From positions 277,795 through 341,794 of the forward strand of contig CAZCGU010000001.1 of NCBI GenBank assembly GCA_964498525.1: 64,000 bases of DNA. The letters run 5' to 3'. Below, in pieces: positions 8,423-18,115 of this stretch (position 1 is its first letter; every line of letters starts with the position of its first letter). Under the pieces are notes generated by a model. The model was not told the DNA's origin, made no database searches, and saw only the letters and a list, made by a program, of their open reading frames with translations. The stretch is from DTU098 sp964498525. GTDB taxonomy: Bacteria > Bacillota > Desulfotomaculia > Desulfotomaculales > Pelotomaculaceae. The translations under genes were made by a program, and so were the position numbers.

Positions 8423-8875
8423 ACACCGCTTTTCAGGATTTTAGAGGCCTTTGATAGCAACGTTTATTTTTTCAAACGGTGGGTTTGCCAAGGGGATGGG
8501 GATACCGGGTCCAGCTTAGTAAGATCAGATGCAAACTTAAAAGGCATTGCGTTTTTGAGCCTTTAGTCCCGGATTTTTGAAGATACTTGCTTTGCGGTTG
8601 GGGAATAGATTTGAAAAGATTAGTGTTACCGGTTATAGTAGTATTAAACTGAAGCGAAAAAACCTGGCTGATCCATTGGCCATCTTGCAGTGGCGTCTTG
8701 GAAGGACCGGCAGCCTACCAGATGACATGCAAATTTTAAAGGCGGAAAACCCGCCAGTAACAAGCGTGTAATTATCAGGCCAGGTGTTTCCGAAACAGCG
8801 GGCGGATTGCTTGCAATTAATACACCATGGGATTTATTAAGGGAATAATGAAAGTGTCAGTAAAGGAGACCACAG

Positions 8876-8983
8876 ATGATTACAAATTGGGATAATGACG
8901 CCGGGGACAAATTGTTGGATCAATTTGGGAAAGGGCACGGATTGGACCATTCACATCTTCTTTCAGGGGAAATTTGCCGATGA
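8876..8983 (+). CDS. 35-aa ORF translationally coupled to the symporter
   Basis: ATG 8876 has an excellent site, AAAGGAG at 8862-8868, seven bases upstream. The frame runs 35 codons to TGA at 8981-8983, which overlaps the symporter ATG (8980) as ATGA. The product starts MITNWDNDAGDKLLDQF and has a Gly/His stretch GKGHGLDHSH. It is hydrophilic with no membrane segment. Overlap and site strength suggest a real coupled leader or a small partner of the transporter. No family is recognised. Small subunits of some solute symporters are known but are longer and membrane-embedded. Confidence 0.5.
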   Translation: MITNWDNDAGDKLLDQFGKGHGLDHSHLLSGEICR

Positions 8984-10422
8984 ACCTGGTGGTCACTAGC
9001 GGCCACCTGGCCGGTATTATCGTTACCCTTGCAGGTGTGACCCTGGTGGGACTTTATGCCGGCCGCAAGGTTAAGTCAGCTGGGGATTTTCAAATTGGCG
9101 GGCGCCGGGCCGGTGCGGCTGTGGTGGCAGGGGCCATCATGGGCACCCTGATCGGCGGTTCCTCCACCATCGGGACAGCCCAGATGGCCTTTAAGTACGG
9201 CCTGTGCGCCTGGTGGTTCACCCTTGGTTCAGGAATAGGCTGCGCGGTGCTGGGTCTGGGGCTGGCCCGCAGGGTACGTAAGGCGCCCTTGCACACTGTG
9301 CCCCAATACCTTAGTCTCAATTACGGCAAAGGTATCGGACTGATCGCCTGCGCCGTTGCTTTTGTTTGCTCGGGCCTGGGCATTTTAGCCCAGGGTTTGT
9401 CCGGCGTGGCCCTGCTTTCATCCATGTTTAAGGTCAATCCTTTGACGGCGGCGGGTATCTGCGTATTTCTAGTCCTTGGATTTGTAGTTTTCGGGGGTGT
9501 CTGGGGCGCCGGTCTGGTGGGAGTGTTCAAAACATCCCTGGTCTACCTGGCTGTGGTGGCAGGCGGAGTGCTGGCCTATTACCTTATTGGCGGCCAGGCG
9601 GGCTTACTGGCCCTATTCCCATCCTATCCCTGGTTTTCCTTTTTCGGCCGGGGTTTTAACCAGGATTTTGCCCTGGGGCTATCCATGCTGGTGGGGACTC
9701 TTTCCTCCCAGTATTATATCCAGGCTATTTATGCGGGGAAAAGCCTGGCCGACGCCCGCAGGGGGGCGCTCATTTCAGCAGTCTTGATCCCTCCCGTGGG
9801 ACTGGGCGGTGTTCTTATAGGCCTGTACATGCGGGCCAATTTCCCCGACGTTTCTTCGGCCCAGGTCCTGCCCTTATTTGTTATAAATCATCTTCCGCCA
9901 GTTTTGGCGGGTGTAGCCCTGGCCGCGCTGCTGGTTACGGTAATAGGCACCTGGGCAGGGATTACCCTTGGTATTTCCACTATTCTTACCAGGGACATCT
10001 ATAAGCAATATATCCGGCCCGGAGCGGAGGACAATAAAATGCTGTTGATACAGCGGCTGATTATCCTGGTGGTCTGTTTGCTCAGTGTGCCGATAATAGC
10101 TGGCAGCGCCGGCACAATGATCATGGGCTGGGTTACGCTATCAATGATTATGCAGAGTTCTTCCACACTTTTGCCCCTTCTGGGCGCGATATTCCTGCCC
10201 CGCCTGGTGACGCCCCCTGCCGCTGCCCTGTCGGCATTTTTGGGTCCGCTTACTGTTGTGATCTGGCACGCGCTCTTTCCAGGAGGTTTAAGTCCCATTT
10301 ATCCCGGTCTGCTGGTCAGCTTATTGACTATCAGCCTGGTGAGCCTGGTCAGCAGGCGCGCCTGGCCGGCCGGGGCCGGAATTGCCCCTGAAAACAACAC
10401 GAGGGAAACCGGGACGTTTTAA
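8980..10422 (+). CDS. Sodium:solute symporter family transporter
   Basis: This is a secondary transporter of 480 aa with about 13 hydrophobic segments. The SSS family is suggested by the N-terminal GRKVKSAGDFQIGGRR, GTLIGGSSTIGTAQMAFKYG and QYYIQAIYAGKSLADARRG. These resemble the PutP/PanF/SGLT fold, which couples sodium entry to solute uptake. ATG 8980 is chosen with AGGGGAAA at 8965-8972; TTG 8974 is an alternative. Substrate is unknown. A GCCGGC hairpin at 10581-10606 may end the transcript. Confidence 0.8.
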   Translation: MNLVVTSGHLAGIIVTLAGVTLVGLYAGRKVKSAGDFQIGGRRAGAAVVAGAIMGTLIGGSSTIGTAQMAFKYGLCAWWFTLGSGIGCAVLGLGLARRVRKAPLHTVPQYLSLNYGKGIGLIACAVAFVCSGLGILAQGLSGVALLSSMFKVNPLTAAGICVFLVLGFVVFGGVWGAGLVGVFKTSLVYLAVVAGGVLAYYLIGGQAGLLALFPSYPWFSFFGRGFNQDFALGLSMLVGTLSSQYYIQAIYAGKSLADARRGALISAVLIPPVGLGGVLIGLYMRANFPDVSSAQVLPLFVINHLPPVLAGVALAALLVTVIGTWAGITLGISTILTRDIYKQYIRPGAEDNKMLLIQRLIILVVCLLSVPIIAGSAGTMIMGWVTLSMIMQSSSTLLPLLGAIFLPRLVTPPAAALSAFLGPLTVVIWHALFPGGLSPIYPGLLVSLLTISLVSLVSRRAWPAGAGIAPENNTRETGTF

Positions 10423-10580
10423 TTACCCTGAACTGCAACGGGCTAATCTGCCGGGGTCAGGGCAGCATGGCTGCTATCAACCGGGGGGCGTAATATCCAC
10501 CCGGATATTTCAACCCGGCCCATGGTTTTTAAGCTGGAAATCCTTCAATCTTCCCGTGATTTTAAACCGGGAATGCTTTA

Positions 10581-10606
10581 GCCGGCCTGCGCCGGCGTTA
10601 TTATTT
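10581..10606 (+). terminator. Possible terminator after the symporter
   Basis: GCCGGC (10581-10586) and GCCGGC (10591-10596) form a 6 bp stem around CTGC, followed by GTTATTATTT. The T-run is broken, so strength is uncertain. Confidence 0.45.
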
Positions 10607-10720
10607 CCCCTTTTCACCTGCTTAATCAAATCTTTATTTTTTCTTGATTTTCCCTTGCGGGAGTAGTAACCTACAAATGTATCCCCCGGGAAAATGATTT
10701 TTTATTAAGGCAATGTTGTT

Positions 10721-10758
10721 ATTGTATAAATATGCAGTCAGCTGTATAATTATACATA
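10721..10758 (+). promoter_or_regulatory. Tandem ARG boxes overlapping the argC promoter
   Basis: Two palindromic ArgR/AhrC-type sites lie side by side. TGTATAAATATGCA is at 10723-10736 and the perfect palindrome TGTATAATTATACA is at 10743-10756. Their centres are 20 bp apart, which fits one ArgR hexamer on two boxes. They coincide with a sigma-A promoter: -35 TTGTAT (10722-10727), 17 bp spacer, -10 TATAAT (10745-10750). Arginine-bound repressor would block the polymerase directly. No argR gene is in this window. Confidence 0.85.
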
Positions 10759-10864
10759 TTGTTCCCCGGCAGTTTTCTTAAAACAGATGCAATCGGTGCA
10801 AGATAATATTAGTCAGGCGGCCCTCGCGGGCTGTTATCCTTTACGTTTACGGAGGTGGGATCTT

Positions 10865-11908
10865 TTGAAAATCAGGGTAGGTGTCATCGGGGCCACGGGC
10901 TATACCGGCGCTGAGCTGGTGAGGATTTTGTCCCTTCACCCGGAAGCCAGGCTTGTGGCGCTGACAACTAAGAGCTATGCCGGCAAACCATATTGTGAAG
11001 TCTACCCGCACCTTTATAAATACAACCGGATGGCCGGGGAAAAAATGGACCTGCCATATCTGTTGAAAGCGTGCGATGTAATTTTCATTGCCCTGCCTCA
11101 CGGTCACGCCATGCCGCTGGTCCGGGAGGCTGCCGGTCACGGTGTGAAGATTATTGACCTGGGAGCTGATTTCCGCCTTATTGATTACCGGGTCTATGAA
11201 CAGTGGTATAAGGTTGAGCATGTGGCCAGGGAATTGCTGCCAGCCGCCGTTTACGGTCTCCCGGAACTGTATCGCGCAAGTATTAAAGATGCCTGGCTGA
11301 TTGCCAACCCGGGTTGTTACCCCACCAGCGCTATCCTGGCCCTTGCCCCCCTGCTGGAGAAAAAATTGATCGATCCCGGCACAGTTATTATCGACTCCAA
11401 ATCCGGGGTTTCCGGGGCCGGGAGATCACTGTCCCTGGGTTCTCATTTCAGTGAGGTGAATGAAAACTTCAAAGCCTATAATATAGCCGGTCACCGCCAC
11501 ACACCTGAAATTGAACAGGAACTGGGGAAGATCCTGGGGGGGGAGATCAGGGTCTCCTTTACCCCGCATCTGCTCCCCGTTACCCGGGGTATCCTCAGTA
11601 CTGTTTACGCTAATCTAAACAGTCCGGTTGAGCAGGCTGAACTCCTCCGGCTGTACTCGGATTTTTACCAGGAGGAGCCCTTTGTACGAGTTATGCCCCG
11701 GGGGACGCTGCCCCAGATCAAGTGGGTGGCGGGAACCAACCACTGCGATCTGGGCCTGGCAACTGACCCCCGGACAGGACGGGTGATTGTTGTCTCGGCC
11801 ATCGATAATATTGTCAAGGGCGCTTCCGGACAGGCTGTACAGAACATGAACCTGCTTTTTGACCTGCCCGAGGATACCGCCCTGGCCGGGCCGGGACTTT
11901 ACCCCTAG
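10865..11908 (+). CDS. argC: N-acetyl-gamma-glutamyl-phosphate reductase
   Basis: This NADPH-dependent enzyme performs the third step of arginine synthesis, reducing N-acetylglutamyl phosphate to the semialdehyde. The 347 aa length is normal. The N-terminal GVIGATGYTGAELVRIL is the nucleotide-binding loop. The catalytic Cys lies in ANPGCYPTSAILAL, and GHRHTPEIEQEL is the family motif. The start is TTG 10865 with GGAGGTGG at 10851-10858. The open frame upstream lacks similarity. First gene of the arg cluster, under the ARG boxes. Confidence 0.95.
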   Translation: MKIRVGVIGATGYTGAELVRILSLHPEARLVALTTKSYAGKPYCEVYPHLYKYNRMAGEKMDLPYLLKACDVIFIALPHGHAMPLVREAAGHGVKIIDLGADFRLIDYRVYEQWYKVEHVARELLPAAVYGLPELYRASIKDAWLIANPGCYPTSAILALAPLLEKKLIDPGTVIIDSKSGVSGAGRSLSLGSHFSEVNENFKAYNIAGHRHTPEIEQELGKILGGEIRVSFTPHLLPVTRGILSTVYANLNSPVEQAELLRLYSDFYQEEPFVRVMPRGTLPQIKWVAGTNHCDLGLATDPRTGRVIVVSAIDNIVKGASGQAVQNMNLLFDLPEDTALAGPGLYP

Positions 11909-12135
11909 AATAGAAAATATCCGGCAGGGTAAAGTTGGTAACGTCAACCGTTTAAAACCAGTTGCGGGGGAATCTCAGCGGCTTTCCTGTTGCCGGTGAT
12001 ACGGGCAGGGCGGTGGCCAATTATTGACTGCGTTCATTGCCATCATTAATGGTGGTTTACTATGATGATTTTGCATTTCAGGCGACGGTTGTTTCCGGCC
12101 GGCGACCAATTCCCGGATAAAAGAGGGATGCTATA

Positions 12136-13371
12136 ATGGACTCAAAGGAAATCAAAATGCAAAATAAAATGGAATATATAGATGGCGGCGTTACGGCGGC
12201 GGCGGGTTTTTTAGCGGGAACCGCCCTGGCTTCCATAAAAAAGCCCGGCAAAAGGGACATTGCTGTTCTGTACTCCACCGTTCCGGCGGCAGCTGCCGGT
12301 GTCTTTACCTTAAATAAGGTCAAAGCAGCCCCGGTCCAGCTCTGTATCGAACATCTGGCAGGGGGGACCGCCCGGGCCGTTGTGGCCAACAGCGGGAACG
12401 CCAATGCCTGTAACGGCCGGCAGGGATTTCAGGATGCCCGGTCCATGGCCGGGGAAGCGGCGGTGTCTTTGGGTATTCCGGAGCAGGACGTCCTGGTGGC
12501 CTCCACCGGGGTGATCGGCCAGAAAATGCCTATGGCCAGGGTTTTACCCGGCATCCGGGCGGCCTGCTCGGAACTGTCCCCAACAGGCGGGACCCTGGCT
12601 GCCCGGGCAATTATGACCACGGACACCTTCCCCAAGGAAGCAGCCCTGCGGTTGCAGTTGGGGGGGAAAACAGTGACTATTGGAGGGATGGCTAAAGGAT
12701 CGGGGATGATTCACCCCAATCTGGCTACCATGCTTTGTTTTTTAACCACCGACGCCTCCATCACGGCCGGAGCGCTGAAAAGGGCCCTGCAGTATGCCGT
12801 GGATCAGAGTTTCAATATGATCACGGTGGACGGTGACACCAGCACCAATGACATGGTTTCCATAATGGCTGGCGGCCTGGCCCAAAACGTACGAATCGAA
12901 GAATCCGGACCGGATTACGAACTTTTCCGGACCGCCCTGACGGAGATCTGCGGCAAGCTGGCCAGGGACATTGCCCGGGATGGTGAGGGCGCCACAAAGC
13001 TGCTGGAAGTGACGATCTTAAACGCTGCCACAGAAAGGGACGCCCGCCTTGCGGCCAGGACCGTGGCGGCCTCAAGCCTGGTCAAGGCGGCTGTTTTCGG
13101 GTGTGACGCCAATTGGGGCAGGGTGATCTGCGCGGCAGGGTATTCCGGAGCCGAATTTGACCCCGAAAGTGTCGATATCTTCCTGGGAGATGAAAAAGTG
13201 GCGGAAAACGGCGGCTCCTTGAACTTTAACGAGGAGCGCGCCCTGGCTGTCCTGAAAAAGAATGAGGTTAAGATCACCCTGGACTTTAAGGCTGGCCCTT
13301 TTACCGCCACCTCCTGGGGCTGCGACCTCTCCTACGACTATGTAAAAATAAACGCCGCTTACAGAACCTAG
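12136..13371 (+). CDS. argJ: Bifunctional glutamate N-acetyltransferase/ornithine acetyltransferase
   Basis: ArgJ recycles the acetyl group from N-acetylornithine to glutamate and, in bifunctional forms, also makes N-acetylglutamate from acetyl-CoA. The 411 aa precursor self-cleaves before the Thr of the LATML motif (in HPNLATMLCFLTTDA) to give two chains. ANSGNANACNG and GDTSTNDMV are conserved. ATG 12136 has AGAGGG at 12122-12127. No argA or argE is in the window, which fits the acetyl cycle. 227 bases separate it from argC with no clear signal. Confidence 0.94.
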   Translation: MDSKEIKMQNKMEYIDGGVTAAAGFLAGTALASIKKPGKRDIAVLYSTVPAAAAGVFTLNKVKAAPVQLCIEHLAGGTARAVVANSGNANACNGRQGFQDARSMAGEAAVSLGIPEQDVLVASTGVIGQKMPMARVLPGIRAACSELSPTGGTLAARAIMTTDTFPKEAALRLQLGGKTVTIGGMAKGSGMIHPNLATMLCFLTTDASITAGALKRALQYAVDQSFNMITVDGDTSTNDMVSIMAGGLAQNVRIEESGPDYELFRTALTEICGKLARDIARDGEGATKLLEVTILNAATERDARLAARTVAASSLVKAAVFGCDANWGRVICAAGYSGAEFDPESVDIFLGDEKVAENGGSLNFNEERALAVLKKNEVKITLDFKAGPFTATSWGCDLSYDYVKINAAYRT

Positions 13372-13466
13372 CCAGGAGTAAAGCGTAAAAGATCGAACCC
13401 GCGGCAGATTTTTAGCGGTGGAAATAACAGCAAAAAGTGATATCTTTTGCTGTAACCGGGATATCC

Positions 13467-13484
13467 GGTATAATTATAAGTACC
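13467..13484 (+). promoter_or_regulatory. Possible weak ARG box/-10 before argB
   Basis: GTATAATTATA here shares 11 of 14 positions with the perfect operator at 10743 and contains TATAAT (13469-13474). No good -35 is visible. It may be a third, weaker ArgR site. Confidence 0.3.
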
Positions 13485-13575
13485 TAAAGACAGTAAATAA
13501 TAATACCAGGCCAGGGCCGGGATCCGCTTGAAACGAGAAATACCCGCGCGACTGGCTTATTTGAGGGGGTTAATC

Positions 13576-14460
13576 TTGTCCACGGCAGGGGAAAAAGCAG
13601 CAATCCTGGTTGAGGCGCTGCCCTACATAAAAAAATTCTACGGTAAAACAGTTGTGATCAAATACGGCGGGCACGCTATGCTGAGCCCGGAGCTGAAAGA
13701 AGCGGTCCTAACCGACGCGGTGTTAATGAAGTATGTGGGGATGCGCCCGGTCATTGTCCACGGAGGCGGGCCGGATATAACCGGGATGCTGAAAAGGGTG
13801 GGCATAGAATCCAACTTTGTGGACGGGCTGAGGGTTACGGACGCAGGGACCATGGAAATCGTCGAAATGGTTTTGGTGGGAAAAATCAATAAGGAAATAG
13901 TAGCCCGGATCAACCGCATCGGAGGCCGGGCAGTGGGGCTTTCCGGCAAGGACGCATGTCTTTTTGAGGCGGTAAAAAAATATTCCAGGGTGCAGACCCC
14001 CGAGGGCGAAGTGACGACAGACCTGGGCTATGTGGGAGAGATCAGCAAGGTCAACCCCGGCATTGTAACAACAATCATTGCCGAGGGGTACATCCCGGTG
14101 GTTGCCCCGGTAGCCGTGGGTGACAGGGGGGAAAGCTATAATATCAACGCGGATACTGCCGCCGGGCGGATTGCCGCCGCCCTCGGGGCCGACAAACTTA
14201 TCATTCTTACCGATGTGGAAGGCATCCTTACAGACCGGAACGATCCTGATTCGCTGCTTTCGGCCTTGCGGGCGGCAGAAGTCCCCGCGTTGATCGAGCG
14301 GGGCATTATTGAGGGGGGGATGATCCCCAAAGTTGAATGCTGCCTGGACGCCCTTTCCAGGGGTGTTAAAACCACCCATATTCTGGATGGCAGGGTCCCC
14401 CACTCGGTTTTGCTGGAGGTTTTCACAGATCGGGGTATCGGGACCATGGTGGAAAAATAA
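13576..14460 (+). CDS. argB: Acetylglutamate kinase
   Basis: This amino-acid kinase phosphorylates N-acetylglutamate with ATP, the second step of arginine synthesis. The 294 aa length is typical. Motifs are VVIKYGGHAM, the glycine-rich VIVHGGGPDI, and TDVEGIL. The start is TTG 13576, six bases after GAGGGGG (13563-13569). An upstream TTG at 13528 lacks a site. In many bacteria this is the feedback-inhibited step. An N-terminal helix (EKAAILVEALPYIKKF), associated with arginine-sensitive hexameric forms, is present. Confidence 0.94.
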   Translation: MSTAGEKAAILVEALPYIKKFYGKTVVIKYGGHAMLSPELKEAVLTDAVLMKYVGMRPVIVHGGGPDITGMLKRVGIESNFVDGLRVTDAGTMEIVEMVLVGKINKEIVARINRIGGRAVGLSGKDACLFEAVKKYSRVQTPEGEVTTDLGYVGEISKVNPGIVTTIIAEGYIPVVAPVAVGDRGESYNINADTAAGRIAAALGADKLIILTDVEGILTDRNDPDSLLSALRAAEVPALIERGIIEGGMIPKVECCLDALSRGVKTTHILDGRVPHSVLLEVFTDRGIGTMVEK

Positions 14461-14598
14461 ATCAGGGCTTAACATGCCCAGCGGCCTGGTTTTACTCAAA
14501 CCCTTAAAAACACCGGGCGCCGGGGGCAAAACCGGATGTTGGCGGGGCGTAGTTTACGCCTGGCGGGAACGCTATGATCAGAAGTTGGGAGGATATTA

Positions 14599-15807
14599 AT
14601 GAATACAAAGGAAATCATGGAACTGGGTGACCAGTATTTGATGCGCAATGTGGGAAGGATCCCGCTGGCCCCGGTAAAGGGTGAGGGAGCCCGGCTTTGG
14701 GACGCCGACGGCAGGGAATACCTGGACTTTGTGAGCGGCATTGCGGTTAATTCCCTTGGTCACTGCCATCCGGCCGTGGTTGAAGCTATTTGCCGGCAAG
14801 CCGGCACGCTGATCCACTGCTCCAATCTCTATTATATTGAGCAGCAGGCCCGGCTGGCCCGGCTCCTGGCGGAAAATTCGGCCCTGGATAAAGCCTTTTT
14901 CTGCAACAGCGGCGCCGAGGCCAACGAGGCTGCCATCAAACTTGCCCGCAAATACGCCAAACTCACCCGGGGCGCGGAAAAGTTTGAGATCATCACAGCG
15001 CTGCATTCTTTCCACGGACGGACCCTGGCAACGGTGACTGCTACCGGCCAACCTAAATACCACAAGGGTTTCGAACCGCTGCCCGGGGGCTTCAAATACG
15101 CACCCTTCAATGATTTGGCCGCCCTGGAACAGTTAATTGGACCGGCCACTTGCGCGGTGCTGCTGGAGCCGGTTCAGGGGGAAGGCGGGGTCAACGTCGC
15201 CACCCGCCACTACCTGGAGGGCGTGCAGATGCTCTGCCGGGAACACGGGGCCCTGTTGATTTTTGATGAAGTTCAAACCGGGCTGGGCCGGACCGGACGC
15301 TTTCTGGCCCACCACCACTTCGGGGTGAAGCCGGACATCCTGACCCTGGCCAAGGCCCTGGGCGGCGGCTTCCCCATCGGCGCCATGCTGGCCAGGGAGG
15401 ATGTTGCCGGAGCCTTTCAACCGGGGGACCACGCCTCCACTTTCGGCGGCAATCCGCTGGCCTGCGCGGCAGCCCTGGCGGCCATGGAGGAAATCCTGCT
15501 GGGCGGGGTATTGGAGAACGCCGCCTCCACAGGAGCCTACCTGTATGATAAACTTAAAACATTGGGAGGGAAATATCCCTGCGTGCGGGAGGTCAGGGGC
15601 CTGGGCCTGCTGCTGGGCCTGGAGCTCGGCCTGGAGGGCAAGGAGATCGTCAACGGCTGCCAGGAAAAGGGGCTACTAATTAACTGCGTTAACAACAATG
15701 TTCTCCGCTTTATTCCCCCTTTGACCGTTACCCGGGGGGATGTGGACAGGGCCCTGGCCATCCTGGAGCAGGTTATGGTTGAAAAAGTTGGACAGTGTTC
15801 CAATTAA
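14599..15807 (+). CDS. argD: Acetylornithine aminotransferase
   Basis: This PLP enzyme converts N-acetylglutamate semialdehyde to N-acetylornithine with glutamate as donor. The 402 aa product has NSGAEANEAAIKLARKY, the Asp of LLIFDEVQTGLGRTG, and the PLP lysine in LTLAKALGGGFPIGAM. ATG 14599 has GGGAGG about seven bases upstream. It may also act in lysine synthesis as succinyl-DAP aminotransferase. It lies between argB and argF. Confidence 0.93.
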   Translation: MNTKEIMELGDQYLMRNVGRIPLAPVKGEGARLWDADGREYLDFVSGIAVNSLGHCHPAVVEAICRQAGTLIHCSNLYYIEQQARLARLLAENSALDKAFFCNSGAEANEAAIKLARKYAKLTRGAEKFEIITALHSFHGRTLATVTATGQPKYHKGFEPLPGGFKYAPFNDLAALEQLIGPATCAVLLEPVQGEGGVNVATRHYLEGVQMLCREHGALLIFDEVQTGLGRTGRFLAHHHFGVKPDILTLAKALGGGFPIGAMLAREDVAGAFQPGDHASTFGGNPLACAAALAAMEEILLGGVLENAASTGAYLYDKLKTLGGKYPCVREVRGLGLLLGLELGLEGKEIVNGCQEKGLLINCVNNNVLRFIPPLTVTRGDVDRALAILEQVMVEKVGQCSN

Positions 15808-15908
15808 TTTTAGGAATATGGATTATAAAGCGAGAGATTTGGCTTCTGACGTGGTAAAATTACTTTTATAAGATTCTTCATGTTGCCATAGAAAGAAGGG
15901 AATTATAA

Positions 15909-16850
15909 TTGATACCTGAAAAATTGAATTTAAAGGGCCGGGATTTTTTAAGCCTGCATGATTTTACAACGGAAGAGATTCTGGGGATGATAGATCTGGC
16001 CGAGGAACTGAAGGAAAAGAAAAAATGGAATGTGCCCCACCCCTACCTGCAGGGGAAGTCCCTGGGAATGATTTTTCTTAAATCCTCCACCCGTACCAGG
16101 GTTTCCTTTGAAGTGGCCATGTACCAACTGGGAGGGTACCCGCTTTTTTTAAGCGCCGCCGATTTGCAGCTCAAACGCGGGGAAAGTGTGGCGGATACAG
16201 CCAGGGTGCTTTCCCGTTACCTGGATGGGATTATGATCAGGACCTTTGCCCATGACGACGTAGAGGAGCTTGCCGAGTTCGCCAACATTCCGGTTATCAA
16301 CGGCCTCACCGACTTGCTGCATCCCTGCCAGGTCCTGGCCGACCTGCAGACAATCAAAGAAAAAAAAGGTCAGCTATCCGGACTGAAGCTGGCTTTTATA
16401 GGTGACGGGAACAACGTCTGCAACTCCTTGATGTTTGGTTGCGCCAAGGTGGGCATGGATATTGCCGTGGCGACCCCCGAGGGCTACGAACCGAAAGATC
16501 AGATTGTCAACATGGCCGTGCAAGACGCCATAAAACACGGCGTCTCCCTTAAAATCACCAATAATCCGGTGGAAGCCGTGCAAGACGCGGACGTGGTGGT
16601 GACAGACGTCTGGGCCAGCATGGGTCAGGAGGCCGAGAAGGCCCAAAGGGCTAAGAAGTTTGCGCCGTACCAGATCAATGAAAAGCTGGTTTCCCACGCC
16701 AGGCCCGATTACATATTCCTCCACTGCCTGCCTGCTAAACGGGGTGAAGAGGTGCTGGAGGACATAATCGACGGACCCAACTCCGTTGTCTGGGACGAGG
16801 CCGAGAACCGCCTGCATACCCAAAAGGCGTTGCTGGCGCTGTTGCTCTAA
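15909..16850 (+). CDS. argF: Ornithine carbamoyltransferase
   Basis: This enzyme transfers carbamoyl from carbamoyl phosphate to ornithine, giving citrulline. The 313 aa product has the carbamoyl-phosphate loop SSTRTRVSFE, then HPCQ and the ornithine-binding HCLPAKRGEEV. The start is TTG 15909, eight bases after AAGAAGGG. No carAB genes are nearby, so carbamoyl phosphate must come from elsewhere. It sits 101 bases after argD and 59 before argG. Confidence 0.95.
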   Translation: MIPEKLNLKGRDFLSLHDFTTEEILGMIDLAEELKEKKKWNVPHPYLQGKSLGMIFLKSSTRTRVSFEVAMYQLGGYPLFLSAADLQLKRGESVADTARVLSRYLDGIMIRTFAHDDVEELAEFANIPVINGLTDLLHPCQVLADLQTIKEKKGQLSGLKLAFIGDGNNVCNSLMFGCAKVGMDIAVATPEGYEPKDQIVNMAVQDAIKHGVSLKITNNPVEAVQDADVVVTDVWASMGQEAEKAQRAKKFAPYQINEKLVSHARPDYIFLHCLPAKRGEEVLEDIIDGPNSVVWDEAENRLHTQKALLALLL

Positions 16851-16909
16851 TTGGGCAGGCTTAAAAATCAAATCTTTATTTTTAAAACTGGTTAAAAAGG
16901 AGACAACTC

Positions 16910-18115
16910 ATGGCAAAAATCGTTTTAGCCTACTCGGGGGGACTGGATACCTCCATTATCATACCCTGGTTGAAGGAAAATTATGGTTACGAAGTTATTG
17001 CAATGGCGGCCGACCTGGGCCAGGGGGAAGAATTAGCGCCCCTGAACGAAAAAGCAATCAAGACCGGCGCAAGCAAAATTTATATTGAAAACGTCAAACG
17101 GGAGTTTGTGGAGGATTATATCTTTCCCACCCTGAAAGCGGGCGCCGTTTACGAAGGCAAGTACCTTCTCGGCACTTCCATGGCCCGCCCGCTGATTGCC
17201 AAAAAACTGGTTGAAATCGCCCTCCGGGAAGGGGCGGAGGCCGTAGCCCACGGCGCAACCGGCAAGGGCAACGACCAGGTTCGCTTCGAGCTGGCGGTAA
17301 AAGCCCTGGCCCCGGACTTAAAAATTGTCGCTCCCTGGCGGGAGTGGGAGATCCGGTCCCGGGAGGACGCTATTGATTACGCAGCCGCCAGAGGCATCCC
17401 CGTCCCCGTGTCCAGAGACCGGCCCTACAGCATGGACCGTAATCTCTGGCATTTGAGCCACGAGGGAGCGGAACTTGAAGATCCGTGGAACGAGCCTTCG
17501 CCGGAAGTCTTGCTCCTGATTTGCCCCCCGGAAAAGGCGCCGGACAAGCCTCTCTACGTAGAATTGGAATTTGAACAGGGCATCCCCGTCAAACTGGACG
17601 GAGCGGCCCTGGACCCGGTGGCGCTGATTGAGAAGCTGAATGTGCTGGCCGGCGCCAACGGCGTCGGTATAGTGGACATGGTGGAAAACCGACTGGTGGG
17701 AATGAAGTCCCGGGGTATTTACGAAACCCCCGCCGGCACCGTCCTCTTCCTGGCCCACCGGGAACTGGAACTTTTAACCCTGGACCGGGATACCCTGCAC
17801 TACAAGGAAACCGTGGCCGCCCGCTACGCCGAACTGGTTTACGACGGCATGTGGTTCGCCCCGCTCCGGGAAGCCCTGGACGCCTTTGTGGACAGCACCC
17901 AGCGGAGGGTCAGCGGGACCGTGGTGATGAAGCTCTACAAGGGCAACTGCACCCCGGCCGGAACCAAATCGCCCTATTCCCTCTACGATCTGGAACTTTC
18001 CACCTTCGGACGGGAAGAGGTGTACAACCAGCGGGACGCCGAAGGATTCATCAACCTTTTCGGCCTGCCTTTGAAGGTGCGGGCGCTGATGGAAGGGAAG
18101 GCGGGACTGCGCTAG
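16910..18115 (+). CDS. argG: Argininosuccinate synthase
   Basis: This enzyme joins citrulline and aspartate with ATP. The 401 aa product has the N-type ATP pyrophosphatase loop AYSGGLDTSIIIPWL at the N-terminus, then GATGKGNDQVRFE and DRNLWHLSHEGAELEDPW. ATG 16910 follows AAAAAGGAG. The final lyase gene argH lies 4.4 kb downstream after unrelated genes, which is unusual because argG and argH are normally adjacent. Confidence 0.95.
   Translation: MAKIVLAYSGGLDTSIIIPWLKENYGYEVIAMAADLGQGEELAPLNEKAIKTGASKIYIENVKREFVEDYIFPTLKAGAVYEGKYLLGTSMARPLIAKKLVEIALREGAEAVAHGATGKGNDQVRFELAVKALAPDLKIVAPWREWEIRSREDAIDYAAARGIPVPVSRDRPYSMDRNLWHLSHEGAELEDPWNEPSPEVLLLICPPEKAPDKPLYVELEFEQGIPVKLDGAALDPVALIEKLNVLAGANGVGIVDMVENRLVGMKSRGIYETPAGTVLFLAHRELELLTLDRDTLHYKETVAARYAELVYDGMWFAPLREALDAFVDSTQRRVSGTVVMKLYKGNCTPAGTKSPYSLYDLELSTFGREEVYNQRDAEGFINLFGLPLKVRALMEGKAGLR

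Noticed and set aside
8577..8771. 64-codon ORF between pdaA and the symporter
   Set aside because: TTG start without site and no recognisable composition; likely chance.
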